The notes: generated from the sequence alone by a model not told the origin. A stretch of DNA of 64,000 nt from Raphanus sativus (GCF_000801105.2 NC_079518.1:14922800-14986799), one strand, 5' to 3'; positions 35,997 to 47,789 are shown, counted from the first letter of the stretch. Program-made: numbers and translations.

Positions 35997-38900
35997 TTAG
36001 CCAATGTTGATCATCATCTTGACAAATTCATCATAGTTGACTTGACCATCACCATCCAAATCTGCCTCCTTTATCATTTGTTCAACTTCTTCATCTGTTA
36101 ACTTTTCCCCTAGATTTATCATTACATGACTGAGCTGCAATAACAAAGCTTTTGAAATTAGTAAATAAATTTGTACATGTCAATAAAAACGGTTAATTAG
36201 ACCTTGTAGAGTCTCATACTCTTTCAAAGCATTATAATTATAAGTAACACAATTTATTTTTCAGAAAAGAAGCAGCAAGTTTTGGCCTTAGTGTGAGCAT
36301 TCGGTTTAAAGAGACCTATTATCTGAAGACCAGCCTCCAGTAGATATACCTATTGATGACGTCTCTTAATAATAACAAGGCAGAAGCTAGAATATTAATA
36401 CTCAGAATATAGCTGCAAGAACTCGGAGCTTTATTAATTTTGATTCAGTCCGATGTGTTTGAGAAAATATACTCGAATTAAAATTATTTGTTAGGCATGA
36501 CTGCATGAGTCATGCTTTTCAAATAGACAATTAGAAAGCATCTGGCAGTGGTTAATGCTATATAAAAGTAGCGTGAGTAACAAAAAAATTAATTGACCCA
36601 GTCGGACTCAAGCCAAGCCAAACCAAATCAAATATATGTTTTAATCTTTTCGTGGAAATTTTTATAACCCAAATGGTTTGGTTTAATTTTATGGCTTAGA
36701 TCTTTAGACTCAGGTTTTGCTCATGTTTTCTTCTGCAGTGTTTTGTTTATGTATGTTTTCCTTAGTTAAAGGCTTAGTTTCCGTCGGCTTAGTTTCCGGG
36801 AAAGGTTCGTCCTTTTGCTGGTTCTGTGTATGGTTTTCAATTCAAGTAATTTGCAGTGTTTAAAAAAAAAAATTTAGTTCGAACCAAACTAAAAAATATT
36901 TATTTAATCAGATTAACTAAATATATTAAAAATATTAAGATTTAAAATATTTAACAATCCAATCTGAAAACCTAAACATAATTTTATAAAGTTTACTAAT
37001 AAAAGAATAGAAGAAACACATTTAAAAATATAATAAAATAATATGAATATCTAACACTATCATCAAAACTAAAAAAACGTATAATATTTATAATAGATTC
37101 AGAATAATAATATAAATTTATTGAATCTTTTATATTTTATACTTATCTTTTATAAACTATATTTTCGACAAACTAGAACAAAATTAAAAACAAACTCGGT
37201 TAAACTGAACAAATACAAAAAAACAAAATTAAACCGACTATAAACAAAACTGATTTCAAATCAAATCAAACTAAATACAAACCAAAATAAACTAATTTTA
37301 GTTAAATTTGATTAAAGTTTTCTTAGATCCTAACAAACCAAACCGAAACCAAATTTAAATCGAAATGGTATTAATAAATTGTATAATAAATTTTAAGTGT
37401 ACATGCCAAAATGTGCATTTATGACTTTCTACACACTGATGCAACTTCTGAGGATGTGAAGGAAGGTATATACATATATATATATATTTAATTAAACTAG
37501 GTGAAACATGTGCCCACCTGTCCAATAAACCAATATCAAACGCATTTTACTCCTAACTTATTTTCCACTGCTGACAAAAAAAAATCTTATTTTCCATTAA
37601 TTTTTTTTGTTACTCCTCGTTCTTCTCCAAAGATTCACAATGTCAGCTAGCTCTAAGCCTTCACGATCCTCTTTATAAATTGGAAGATTGCCTGGCGCTG
37701 TTGTCTGATTTTTGTCATTAATTCAAAATATTTCTAAAGAGTGTTTAGCTGGCTTTATCATCTATCTAGTTAATGCAGAATTAATTAATCAAGTGGGTCA
37801 ATGAACATAATATATACACATAGTTATAATGCTTAGCCTGGATTTGACAATTTAGCGATATGGAGCATGTACCACCTAAGCAGAGAAACACTTATGACAC
37901 TGGTTCATGAACCCTAATTAAATTTGACAAAACCCATTAAGGATTTAGTAAACAGAAAATCTAAATAATTGTGGCTCTAAAACATTTATAACAAATAACA
38001 ACAGAAAATAACAACAGAGTGAAGACCGTACATGCTATTATTGAAGAACGTTGTACAAAACGTAATCCAGTGCATGGAAGTAATTTGTTTATATAATTTT
38101 ATTAATAAGTCAAGGTTATATCTTACTATATATACGCACTTATATAGAGAGCAAAGAAACATAAAACAACTCAAATTAAAAGGCCCCAAATTAAAACTAT
38201 AAAATATGAGATTGAAAAAATCACGGACCTCACTGGCAGATATATAACCATTTTGGTCTTTGTCAAAGACTTTGAATACTTCTTTCAGCTCTTCTTCTGC
38301 ATCATTATCCTATACCATCAAATTACCACAACAAATTAACAAATAGTACCTGTTATAAAATATAATTAGTGTCTTTATTTAGAGTATAAACAATTGGTTC
38401 TTCAGTTGTTCAAAAAAAAAAAAAAAAACAATTGGTTCTTCACAAACGAGATTTGTTAATAGAGAAAACGTAAAAGTCTTCTTCCTTATAAGAAATAAGT
38501 AAATTGCTTGACCAAAGAAAAATACACAATTAAAAGCATAAAAAGATGATTAAATACTCGTTATAATAAAAAAGATTTGTCAAAGAAGAGAAGAATTTCC
38601 AACTATACTCAAGAAATATAAGACAGAGGCATAATTAATGAGACAGCTTCATTTTGACAACAAGACATAAATGATATAAGCAAAAGTCTTTTACTAGATG
38701 TAATTAATTGTGAAATACTAGTATATATTTCGTATCAAATTAATTAAGCATGAATGTAATAACATATGGAGAGACCACGAGAGAGGAACCTGAAGTTTGT
38801 TGGTCATGAGGTTTAGAAATTCAGCAAATTCAATGGTGGCATTACCGTCGGAGTCGATCTCAGTGATGATATCTTGAAGTTCTTGTTCCGTCGGATTCTG

Positions 38901-39120
38901 ATCCAAAGAACGGATCACTGTTAAAAGTTCTTCTACCGTTATACGACCTGCTACTGGATTCCAAAGCAACAATATATATGTCACCACACATCACTTTTCT
39001 TAATTTTATACATATCATCATTTCGAGAAGAAAGAGAGAACCGTCACCGTCTTTGTCGATGAGACAAATAACCTCCTTGAACTCGATAATCTGATCTTTT
39101 GTCAGTGCTGTCTCTTCCAT
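35997..39120 (-). CDS. CAM8: Calmodulin 8-type EF-hand protein
   Basis: Minus-strand exons in order: 39120-39042, 38947-38790, 38309-38229, 36134-35997. Junctions are GT-AG and the product is 151 aa, the length of Arabidopsis CAM8 (At4g14640). It begins [16 protein letters not shown] and ends FVKMMINIG. Four EF-hand loops are visible: [48 protein letters not shown]. Loop 2 has Ala at position 6, where Gly is nearly invariant, and the segment before loop 1 reads EVICLI instead of the usual AFCLF. Calmodulins bind Ca2+ and switch target proteins in the cytosol and nucleus. Intron 3 is 2,094 bp, expanded by AT-rich repeat DNA. Exon 1 ends inside the first Ca2+ loop, as in other plant calmodulins. 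Confidence 0.93.
36135..38228 (-). other. Expanded intron 3 of the CAM8 gene
   Basis: A 2.1-kb intron, much larger than the other two (480 and 94 bp). It contains AACCAAA/AAACCAA-type degenerate repeats (36595-37370), a short TA-rich run near 37475 and no coding sequence. It probably grew by transposon insertion and decay. Confidence 0.6.
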
Positions 39121-39284
39121 TGTTTAAGGGGTCTTGAGAGAGAAGAGAAAAGGGAGAGAGAGCTCAAGGTTTGAAGTAGTTGATGAATCTCTGATTTATT
39201 GTCTTTTTGTAGAGTCGTGACAAGAACTTTCTACTTTGGACTCATGGTACTTTTTCAATATGTAAGCCCGCCCTTCTAAAATTA

Positions 39285-40369
39285 TCTATCTTATTAAAAC
39301 AGGAACATTACAACTTCTTCTAGGTCATTCATTCTTTATATATAATACGTACCATACTCTAACTTTGTATTGATGTATTTCCTTAAATACAGTTCTTCTT
39401 TTTGTCCATATTCCATATATGATTTTTACATTTATTACATGTCGATTTAAATAAGATATATACTAAGAATACTAAAAATATTAATCGTTCTATAATTACC
39501 CTATACAATTCTTTTTAAATTGATCAGTATACTTTCATTGGCCATATTAATTTTATTAGTACGAATAACATTAGGTAGATAAGTCATAGACACACACATA
39601 AAGATATGACTATTTCTTATAACTATGTTGGGCCTAATATACTTTCTAAAACAAATAACACATAGCTTCATATATTGTATAGAATATAGTAATATTGTAT
39701 AGTATTATATTTATACAATAATACTAAAAACAAACCAAACTGAAATATAATATATATCAAAAATGCTTTGAACCATTACACACAAAATATATTAGACTTC
39801 AGAGATCAAATTCATTTTGAAATTACGTAATAATTATTTTTAAAAAATAAATTTCAAAAAAAAATAAGTTTTATATAAAATTTTGTGTTACAATAAAAAG
39901 ACACAACTCGCGATTGCAAAATGTTATTTTTACATACGAAAGACAGTTTTGATATTGTTCTTTAAACACAAAATTGAATATACAAACTCGATACTACATA
40001 AAACTAAATAGTATAGAATACATTTTAAAAATAAAACCCGTGCGGGTGTGCATATGTTTATATAATATATAAATATATTATGTTATACATATTTTCATAT
40101 AAATAATGTCCCAATGTAAGTTTTATATGATAAATATTGAAAATACAAAATATATAGCACTATATATTTAAAATAATATAGAAAAAATTACTTTACGTTA
40201 TTAAAAATCAAATTTAGTAATTAAACACATTTCTTATTTAAACACATTAGTACACATTGTTATTTATCAAAATTTTATATTAATACACATTGAGATCATG
40301 TATAACATTTAGTAAAAACAAAGATAAAAAAAAATTGACTCCCGCTCGATCGAGCGGGTCATGATCTAC
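39285..40369 (+). mobile_element. Probable Helitron with an altered 3' end
   Basis: The 5' end TCTATCTTATTAAAACAGGAAC follows A, matching the other Helitrons. The 3' end has the perfect hairpin CCCGCTCGATCGAGCGGG followed by TCATGATCTAC and then T, so the terminal CTAG is CTAC here. A second GC-rich palindrome at 40036-40050 suggests an earlier insertion or an internal terminus. Confidence 0.65.
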
Positions 40370-41052
40370 TTTTAAGTTAAAAGGGAAGTTTTTTATTCTT
40401 GAACTGAAAATTTTAATTCTAGTCACATGACCCAATAGCATATAATAATTGTTGCTGTTCTCGAGCTAAATTTAAATCCTACATAATCGACATTAGTAAA
40501 GACATTTTGTATTATTCTAAAACTCGAACCCGTTAACTGTCTAAATGTCCTGTTAACAAGAAAAGCCGTCTAAATGTCCGTCTAGTCTCCAAACTTCAAC
40601 TCTCATTGTTGGCTCGTCTAAGTTTATTGTATTACACTTCTGTTTCGTTTGAAGTATACATTACCAAAACACACATTACAACGGAGAACCCACGACCAAG
40701 ATCAATTGGGTAGATGCATAGAGTCTGACTCAGAGATGAATTGTACCTGAGGCTTCAAATGACCATAAAATAGAGCAAATAATATTTTTCTTCATTTGGT
40801 TAGATTTCCTATCATATTATTAGTATTCTTTTGTAAATTTCCCAAAAATATAATTATTTTGTAATGGATCTTTGAATAATACATTTCAAATTTCATCAAA
40901 TACAAAAAACTACTACTGAAAAGGTTGTATATGCAGACGTATATATAATGCGTAGTGGTGTCGACAGCTGTGATGGTTAGATAACTGGTAGACAAAAAGC
41001 AATGGAAGTCGTAGACCAAGCCATGCCGTTTTTTATGAAAAATAATTTTCGA
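40370..41052. other. AT-rich intergenic DNA
   Basis: No gene recognised. A minus-strand frame at 40792-41061 has no recognised similarity and runs into the LINE target site. Confidence 0.5.
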
Positions 41053-41066
41053 ATGAGACAAGATTT
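41053..41066. repeat. LINE target-site duplication (3' side)
   Basis: ATGAGACAAGATTT, repeated at 46919-46932. It abuts the T run that is the poly(A) tail of the minus-strand LINE. Confidence 0.9.
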
Positions 41067-41190
41067 TTTTTGAACGTCTGGATTGATATTAATCAAAATA
41101 GTTTGAAACAAATACAAAGGCAATGCCTTCTACCCCAAGGTAGTGAAAAAATGAAGACAACCCTACTCTAAATAAGAGCCAAATGTTGCT

Positions 41191-43560
41191 TCAGTGTTGT
41201 TCTCTTGCTATTCTATCATGTAGCCAAGAGGGACCTCCCATGGCTAAGTAAGATTGGAATCGACCATCTTGCAAGAAGCTTCGTGCAATGTCACGAGCAA
41301 TACCATTAGCTGCTACTTTCTCACTGTCGAAAGTGATCAACTGAAACTTCTCTTGTAGCCTCATTATTTGTTGTAGCATACCTCTGTGTCGCGGCCATTT
41401 CAGAGGATAATTAATAGCTTCTATAACCTCTGTATAATCTGAGGAGATAGTCACCCTTGAGAATCCCAAGTCACTCAGGCTATTCATGGCAGATATTATG
41501 CATTTCAGCTCAGCTATGAAACGATTCGGAGCGTGGACTAAGGCATCTCTAGCGTGGTGAGCCACATTCCCGTACTGGTCCCTTGTGATCCAAGCTATCC
41601 CGCTATGAAGGTGTGTATTTCTCCAATTGGCATGAACGTTACACTTGATGACACCATTCTCTGGAGGGAACCATCTTTCACCTTGTTGCAGACTGCTCAA
41701 TGCCGTTGCCGTTAAGTTGGGGAGAGTATTTAGTTGAAACCATTGATCCACCTCTTCTTTCATGTCTCCAATGAGTTTCATCCTTGATATTTGCGTGTCA
41801 GCATATAGAATGGAGTTCCTGTTTTTCCAAATCAGCCACATCACCCAAGGAATTAAACGAACAAGAGCTTGCGCTTTACTCTTGTCTTCCATTAGGTTCA
41901 GGACGACTGTAATGTTCTCTTCAAGGGTTTGCTGAGAAGCTGTTGCGTGTAGAGGTAGTCCGATGTCAGCCCAAATACTGATGGCTTCTGAACAATGAAA
42001 CAGGACATGATTTATAGTTTCCTGACCATTATTGCAAAGTTTACATCTAGTTTCCACCTCTAAGCCTCTGGAAGACAAGCGATCAGCCACCGCTAAAGCC
42101 CCTGAAACCGCTCTCCACAGAAACATACGGATCTTAGGAAGTGTCGGGATTTTCCATATCCTTTTCTTAATGTCATTACGACTTTGTTCCTCAGGTGAAA
42201 CTGGACCAGATGATGCAGCTTTAGCCGAAGCAAGTAGTTCATAGCCACCCTTAACAGAATAGGCTCCATGTCTTGAAAATGCCCATATAAAGCAGTCAGC
42301 ATCTGTGCTCGGCATCATTTGTCTGATCCGCAAGACTTCATTAGGTGGAAAAAGCTCTGTTAAGACGTCATCATTCCACTCCCCTGAGTTTGTAAGTAAA
42401 GATGAGACCTTTAGGTTGACATCTATGAGTATTTGACGATTAACAGGTCGCCTTGGAACCTCATCCATGATCCATTTCTCACCCCAAACTGATGTCGATC
42501 TCCCATTGCCAATGGACTTAACTAACCCCTTTATCAGCAACTCTCTCCCAAATAGGATGCTTCGCCAGGCATATGAGGGGCGGTATCCCTTACCACACTC
42601 CAGAAACTCTGTGTTGGCGTAGTACCTTCCTTTATATATTTGTGCTAGTAAGCTTTGCGGTTCATTGAGTAGCTTCCAAGCTTGTTTCGCCAATAAGGCC
42701 TGATTAAAATCCTCAATATCCCTAAAACCTAAGCCACCAAGGTCCTTAGGTAAGCACAATTTTGGCCAGGAAACCCAATGAATCTTCCTCTTGTCTCCAC
42801 TTTCATTCCACCAGAAGGCAGACATAGCGCTCATGATCTTTTGGCAGTGATGTTTAGTTAACCTAAAGCAGGACATGGCATAGACAGGTAGGGCCATAGC
42901 AACCGACCTGAGGAGCACCTCTTTTCCCCCTAAAGAAAGCATTTTAGCGTACCATCCACTGAACCTTTTGCCAAGCTTCTCGCCAATGAAAGCTAGTAGT
43001 TTCTGTTTCGAGCCGCTGAAACACTCGGGAAGTCCTAGATATGTCCCTGCTCCACCCTCATTCTCTATCTCTAGCAGCTCTGCTATCAGTCGTCTCATCG
43101 TAGGGTCAATATCAGCTCCAAAAGTGACAGACGACTTCTGAAAATTAATTACCTGACCTGATGCTTTACCGTATAACTCCAAGCAATGTAGGAAGTTTGA
43201 GCATTCTTTTAATGTAGCTTTGCAAAGGAACAAACTGTCATCTGCGAACAACAGATGTTGTATGGCAGGACAGTGTTTTGTTAACTTCATGCCCGTGATG
43301 TTTCCTTCCAACTCAGCTCTGTTCATAACATGAACCAATGCCTCTGCGCATAGTATAAAGAGAAAAGGAGAGAGTGGGTCTCCTTGGCGAATGCCCCTTT
43401 CAGGTGTGATCTTCCCATACGTTTGGCCATTCAGAAGCACGGTATAAGTAACTGATCTTATACACATCATGACCCAATGAATCCATTTACTATCAAAACC
43501 CATCTTCTGGAATAAGACTTCCAAAAAGTCCCACTCAACTCTATCATACGCCTTTGACAT
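41191..43560 (-). pseudogene. LINE ORF2, 3' part: RT, zf-RVT, RNase H
   Basis: A 789-residue open part begins MSKAYDRVEWDF (RT motif A region). It then has IRQGDPLSPFLFILC, the catalytic FADD box (LLFADDSLFL), the thumb and connection, a zf-RVT domain (WKIPTLPKIRMFLWR...CKLC...HVLFHC) and a C-terminal RNase H-like domain (about residues 630-750). In the RNase H domain the first catalytic Asp is replaced: CNVHANW instead of NVDASW. The Glu in AELKC and the Asp in SSDYTE remain. It is cut off from the upstream half by an RT deletion and frameshift, so the first Met is not a true start. Confidence 0.88.
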
Positions 43561-43588
43561 GTCAGTCTTGATAGCAATGTACTCTCCT

Positions 43589-45091
43589 TTACAGTAAGCA
43601 AAGCTGAGTATAGTTCCAATCTTGTGGTATGGCCCCTTCCAAGAAGAAGCTCTTCACCTCTTCAACTATCTTAGGACCGGTAATGTCCCAGAATTTCTGA
43701 AAGAAATGGCCCGTCATTCCATCAGCGCCTGGTGAACTATCACTCTTGATAACCTTCACCGCCATTTTTATCTCTGCATCCGTCACAGACTTTATCAGAC
43801 ATTGATTCATTGTTGACGTCACTCGGGGAGAGAAACCTCGAAGGAGCTCAGCAGCATCAGTAGGATTTGACGAAGAAAACAACTCAGTGAAGTATTGTAT
43901 CGCTATATCACCTTTGGCCTCCTCTGACGTGTGTTCCACTCCATGAGAATCAGTCAGAGATGGAATGTTGTTCTTCATTTTGCGTGTTTTAGTCCAGCCA
44001 TGAAAAAGCTTAGTGTTTTTGTCACCGGCTTGCAACCAATTGTTCTTGCTTTTACGCCTCCAAAACTCTTCTTCCTCTTGGAACAGTTTAGCAAGTTCCA
44101 ACTTTAAGTGTATCATTCTTGGCATAGACGGCATTGTCTTTCTTTCTTCTTCCTCTAGCTCAGTTCGAAGTTTAGCTATCATCTTCTTAGAGTTACTGAT
44201 CTCATTCCGTTTCCATTTAGAAATCAGTTTCCTACAAGAAGCAATGCGCTCTGATACAGTACCAGAAACTCTCCCTTGAACATTGTTCCACCCCTTTCGA
44301 ACCAACTCAACCACTTCAGGTTTATTACTCCATCGTTTGTCGTAAACAAATCTCCCCATATGTCTCGTGCTTGAGCCTGCAACACTTGTCAATATGGGTC
44401 TGTGATCTGAGCCCAGGCGCTCAAGATATTGCGTGTGAGACCGTGGGAATAAACGGAACCACTCTGAGTTCCCAAAAGCTCTGTCAAGGCGACATTGAAT
44501 CCACACCTTTTCTTTGACTCCATTTGATATAATTTCTCTTGCTCCAACCCATGAGAATTTATCACCAGAGCTCGGTACCTCCTTAATCTGACAGTCTCGA
44601 GCCATAGACCGAAAAGGATAGAAGGAGGATTCTTCTCTTACTGGACCACCACTCTTCTCAGATGAGTTCATCATTTCATTAAAATCACCAACGAGACACC
44701 ATCCCTCGTTTCTGTTAAGACCAATAGTCTTAAGATTGTCCCATACAATCTGTCTTTGCTGTCTAACAGGATCTCCATATACAAAGGATATGAAATATAC
44801 CAAGTCTCTTTGTTTCACTCGAACATCAATGATTCTGTCGCTTGCAGACAGTATCTCCACTTCATGTGAGTCTCTCCAAAACAAAGCTAAGCCTCCACTA
44901 AGACCCACTGGATTCACCATAAAGTTGTGGTCATAACCCAACGATCTTTTAAAACCTCCAACGTGATCACTAGAGTTTTTAGTCTCTAGGAGAAACAAGA
45001 AATCTGGAAGATGCTCACGACACATCTCCTCTAGATGTCGAACTGTCAGGACGCTCCTCAAACCCCGACAGTTCCAACTGAGTGTCGTCAT
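43589..45091 (-). pseudogene. LINE ORF2, 5' part: endonuclease and RT start
   Basis: A 500-residue frame begins MTTLSWNCRGLRS, the true ORF2 start. It carries an apurinic-type endonuclease with ETKN, VYGDP, LVGDFNEM, WIQCRLDR and GSDHRPI. The linker follows (KNNWLQAGDKNTKLFH), then the RT fingers up to DWNYTQLCLL, and it stops. The next expected block (PK...RPISLC...QSAF) is missing, which marks the deletion edge. The endonuclease nicks target DNA for target-primed reverse transcription. Confidence 0.88.
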
Positions 45092-46596
45092 TGAGGGTCG
45101 GATGGTTTCTGGTGAACCATCGAACCATCACAGTGTTTTGACATCTTGGACGAAACCTCCATCCCTTCTCTTGCCTTCCTCTTCACACTACTGTCACCTT
45201 CATCTTGAACAAACACATTTTGTTCTGATGTAGAGGGCTTCCTACCACCTTGGGAGTTTGGTTTAAACCGCTTCCACGACGCTCCAGGTCGTTTGGATGC
45301 TCTGTTTTTGCCACTTCCTCCTGATACTGACTGATCATCACGACCCATTGTGAACGCCACTCCTGCGTTTATCCGCAAATTATCTCCCGAGCCTTCAGCA
45401 ACTGTTTGAGGCTTTGACTGTGGCTCAATGTGAGCAGTCATTGCCAATGAGAGCTTCTCCAGCTGTCTGCCAGTTAACGAGAGACCATCCTTTGGAGCTA
45501 TAGCTTCAGCACCCCTTAGCTCCTCTGTAGGCATCATTTGCTGACTCTGTTCTGTTTCCTCTGTTTGTGCTGAACGAAAATCAAAGACCCTTCCCACATT
45601 TTTGTTCTGCACACCAGAAATTATGGGATGATCCTCTAAGCGAAGATACGAGCTCTGGGCTCCTGGGTTTGTAGAGAGATCCCGGAGAGCTTTCACCATC
45701 TTTGCTTCTCTTAGGCGTCTTTCTTCTGGATCAGTGCAATTCATGTAGTACTGCATCTCCTCAAACACCTCTGGAGCCACCAAGGATTTAGGAGGAAACC
45801 CCGGGGGTGCCGTAGGTGCCAAGAGAGGCATGATAGCCTCTACTAGATCAGGATGATGCTGACGGTGTATCACTGGTGCTAAAGCGACACTTTTTCCTTT
45901 GTCAGTAGCCGAACCTCCATTCTGTTTCTGAGCTTTGAGAACAGGGCATCTCTGTTTCTCATGTGAGAGTCTAAAGCAATGAAAGCACTTCTTCCTCACT
46001 CTTTCATACTCCACCTTCACAACTGTGCTTCTTCCACCAGGAAGTTGCATCACTTTAGTGTCTCTCACCGGTTGCTGAAGATCCAGAATCACTCGCACGC
46101 GTACATACTCTTGCAAGTGTGGTTTGGTCGGGTCGAACTCAATATCTTTGACATGACCAATTGGGTTAGAGACTGCCCTAATGGTTTTCAAGGTGAGATA
46201 GTTCACTGGAAGCTGTGAGAGTCGGATCCATACAGAGGCTTTTTGTAGATAATCATGAGGAGGGAATTCCACCCATCTATCCATCACCATTCCCCAATCT
46301 TCAGACGTCCAGAATCCTTGATTCAACACTGTGTTAAGGTCTGTTTCCAGATCAAAGATGAACTGGAAACTCTCGTTGGATAATGCTATTCCTCTCACCC
46401 GATCATAGATTCTCCAAATCTTCGGCATAGTTCGGAGCATACGAGCCATGTTCTGACATTCTGGGTTCAAGAGCCTTCCTATCAGGCTCTTTTCGTTACG
46501 AACCGCCGCACTGTAGTCTTCATCGTCCGTCAAAATCACCGGTAGATCTTCCTCTAAGGACATTGCTTGCATCACTTCTTCCAGACCTCCGTCCAT
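45088..46596 (-). CDS. LINE ORF1 (Gag-like RNA-binding protein)
   Basis: From MDGGLEEVMQAMSLEEDLP the frame runs 502 residues. It holds a DUF4283 region (about 40-180; RNEKSLIGRLLNPE...MVMDRW), a CCHC_4 zinc knuckle KCFHCFRLSHEKQRCP, and a long polar C-terminal tail ending in basic residues. The frame is open for another 105 codons upstream (to 46911), but MDGGLEE fits the usual start of plant LINE ORF1, so I take the first 315 bases as 5' UTR. The stop overlaps the ORF2 start, a termination-reinitiation layout. It is the only intact frame of the element. Confidence 0.82.
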   Translation of the reverse strand: MDGGLEEVMQAMSLEEDLPVILTDDEDYSAAVRNEKSLIGRLLNPECQNMARMLRTMPKIWRIYDRVRGIALSNESFQFIFDLETDLNTVLNQGFWTSEDWGMVMDRWVEFPPHDYLQKASVWIRLSQLPVNYLTLKTIRAVSNPIGHVKDIEFDPTKPHLQEYVRVRVILDLQQPVRDTKVMQLPGGRSTVVKVEYERVRKKCFHCFRLSHEKQRCPVLKAQKQNGGSATDKGKSVALAPVIHRQHHPDLVEAIMPLLAPTAPPGFPPKSLVAPEVFEEMQYYMNCTDPEERRLREAKMVKALRDLSTNPGAQSSYLRLEDHPIISGVQNKNVGRVFDFRSAQTEETEQSQQMMPTEELRGAEAIAPKDGLSLTGRQLEKLSLAMTAHIEPQSKPQTVAEGSGDNLRINAGVAFTMGRDDQSVSGGSGKNRASKRPGASWKRFKPNSQGGRKPSTSEQNVFVQDEGDSSVKRKAREGMEVSSKMSKHCDGSMVHQKPSDPQ

Positions 46597-46918
46597 TAAG
46601 AGCAAAAACAGAGGAGTACGTAGCCAGAAGTACTTGTTTGCGGTTGCTGTAGCGTAATGAGAGTTTGACGGCTGATGAGAAAACCCTACAAAAACACCTT
46701 GCTTGCTTGAAGATTTGAATGCAAAAGAGGATTTTAACGAGATTCGCGTGATATCATGGGCTGAGATTTGGAAAATTTCCAAAAAAATCTGTTTCGCGGC
46801 AAGGAAAAGATCCTTCCGATGGTTATCTCCATCCTGATTGGTCAAGAGGGACCCTCTGACTCTGGATGAGTATTTTTTTGTGAGAGAAAAATTAGAGAGA
46901 AAAATCGCCATCCTGAGT

Positions 46919-46932
46919 ATGAGACAAGATTT
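46919..46932. repeat. LINE target-site duplication (5' side)
   Basis: ATGAGACAAGATTT, identical to 41053-41066. It fixes the 5' end of the LINE at 46918. Confidence 0.9.
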
Positions 46933-47177
46933 CAGTTTTCAAAATTAGTCCCTTTATCAGAAAAGAAAATCTCAGAAATTTAGTTGTAAAGTAAACAAAT
47001 TATTATTTTTAGCATAGAGTAAAATATTAAATGACATATTCATTTCTGGAGACGACATTATAAAATTGAACATTAACGTTTATGCAAAAAGTGTTTTACA
47101 AGTATATTGGTATAAGCCACAATCTGCTTTTAGTTGCAAAAATTATTGTTTGAAAATGTTATTGTTTTAAAACAATA

Positions 47178-47215
47178 TTAGATTTTGACCCGCATTTCGA
47201 AAACGCGAATATTAT
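47178..47215 (-). mobile_element. Helitron-like 3' terminus (CTAA type)
   Basis: The minus strand reads a hairpin CGCGTTTTCGAAATGCGG, then GTCAAAATCTAA followed by T. CTAA is an accepted CTRR terminus. The 5' end of this element was not located. Confidence 0.5.
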
Positions 47216-47456
47216 TTTTCACTTTTATGAAATATATTATTTGTTTGTAACTATTGAATGTATTTATTTTAGTAAAACTTCTTTTATAATAAATTCGACA
47301 CATAGAGTGTCTGTGGTAAACCATGTGAGCGCGGGTATTATTTTTCATTTTTATGAAATATATTATTTGTTTGTAATTATTGAATTTATTAATTTTAGTA
47401 TAACTTTTTTATAATAAATTCGACACATTGAGTGTCTCTCGTAAACTATGTGTTTC
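47205..47456. repeat. 126-bp tandem duplication
   Basis: Two copies with a 126-bp period sharing TATGAAATATATTATTTG and TTCGACACAT(A/T)GAGTGTCT. Each begins next to a GCGCG/GCGAATATT motif, so the duplication involves the Helitron end itself. Confidence 0.75.
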
Positions 47457-47789
47457 TCTAGTTTTGTTTTATTCTCTCTCCAATCAACATATTTATTTGA
47501 CTTGTTGTTAAAATAAATGATTTTAGAACGCAATTGTACAATACTCTTACATTGATATTTTGTTTAATCAATGTGACAGATTTCTATATTAATTAAATAT
47601 TTACATTGTAATTTAAATTTGTATCCAAATCAACATATTTGTGTAGTTTGTTGTTAAAAGAAATGATTTTGAATCCAAATGTACAATACTTTATATTGAT
47701 TTTTTTTTTCAATTCATATAAATTTTTTAAATATATTTATTTCAACTGAACCAACTAATATTTTGTTAAATTGGCCCCTGAAATATATT

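Larger units (their letters stand above)
41067..46918 (-). mobile_element. L1-type LINE, 5.85 kb, internally deleted
   Basis: Flanked by 14-bp direct repeats, with a short poly(A) tail (T run at 41064-41071) at the low-coordinate end. ORF1 and ORF2 overlap by ATGA (45088-45091). All domains expected of a plant L1 element are present except an RT segment lost at about 43575-43590, which also shifts the frame. The intact target duplication and long open frames imply a fairly recent insertion of a copy that was already defective, or a deletion soon afterwards. Confidence 0.92.

Noticed and set aside
40036..40050. CCCGTGCGGGTG palindrome as a further Helitron end
   Set aside because: No CTRR follows at the right distance on either strand. 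Kept only as a remark under the surrounding Helitron.
42032..46218. Plus-strand frames across the LINE
   Set aside because: Antisense to well-supported LINE ORF1/ORF2 domains.
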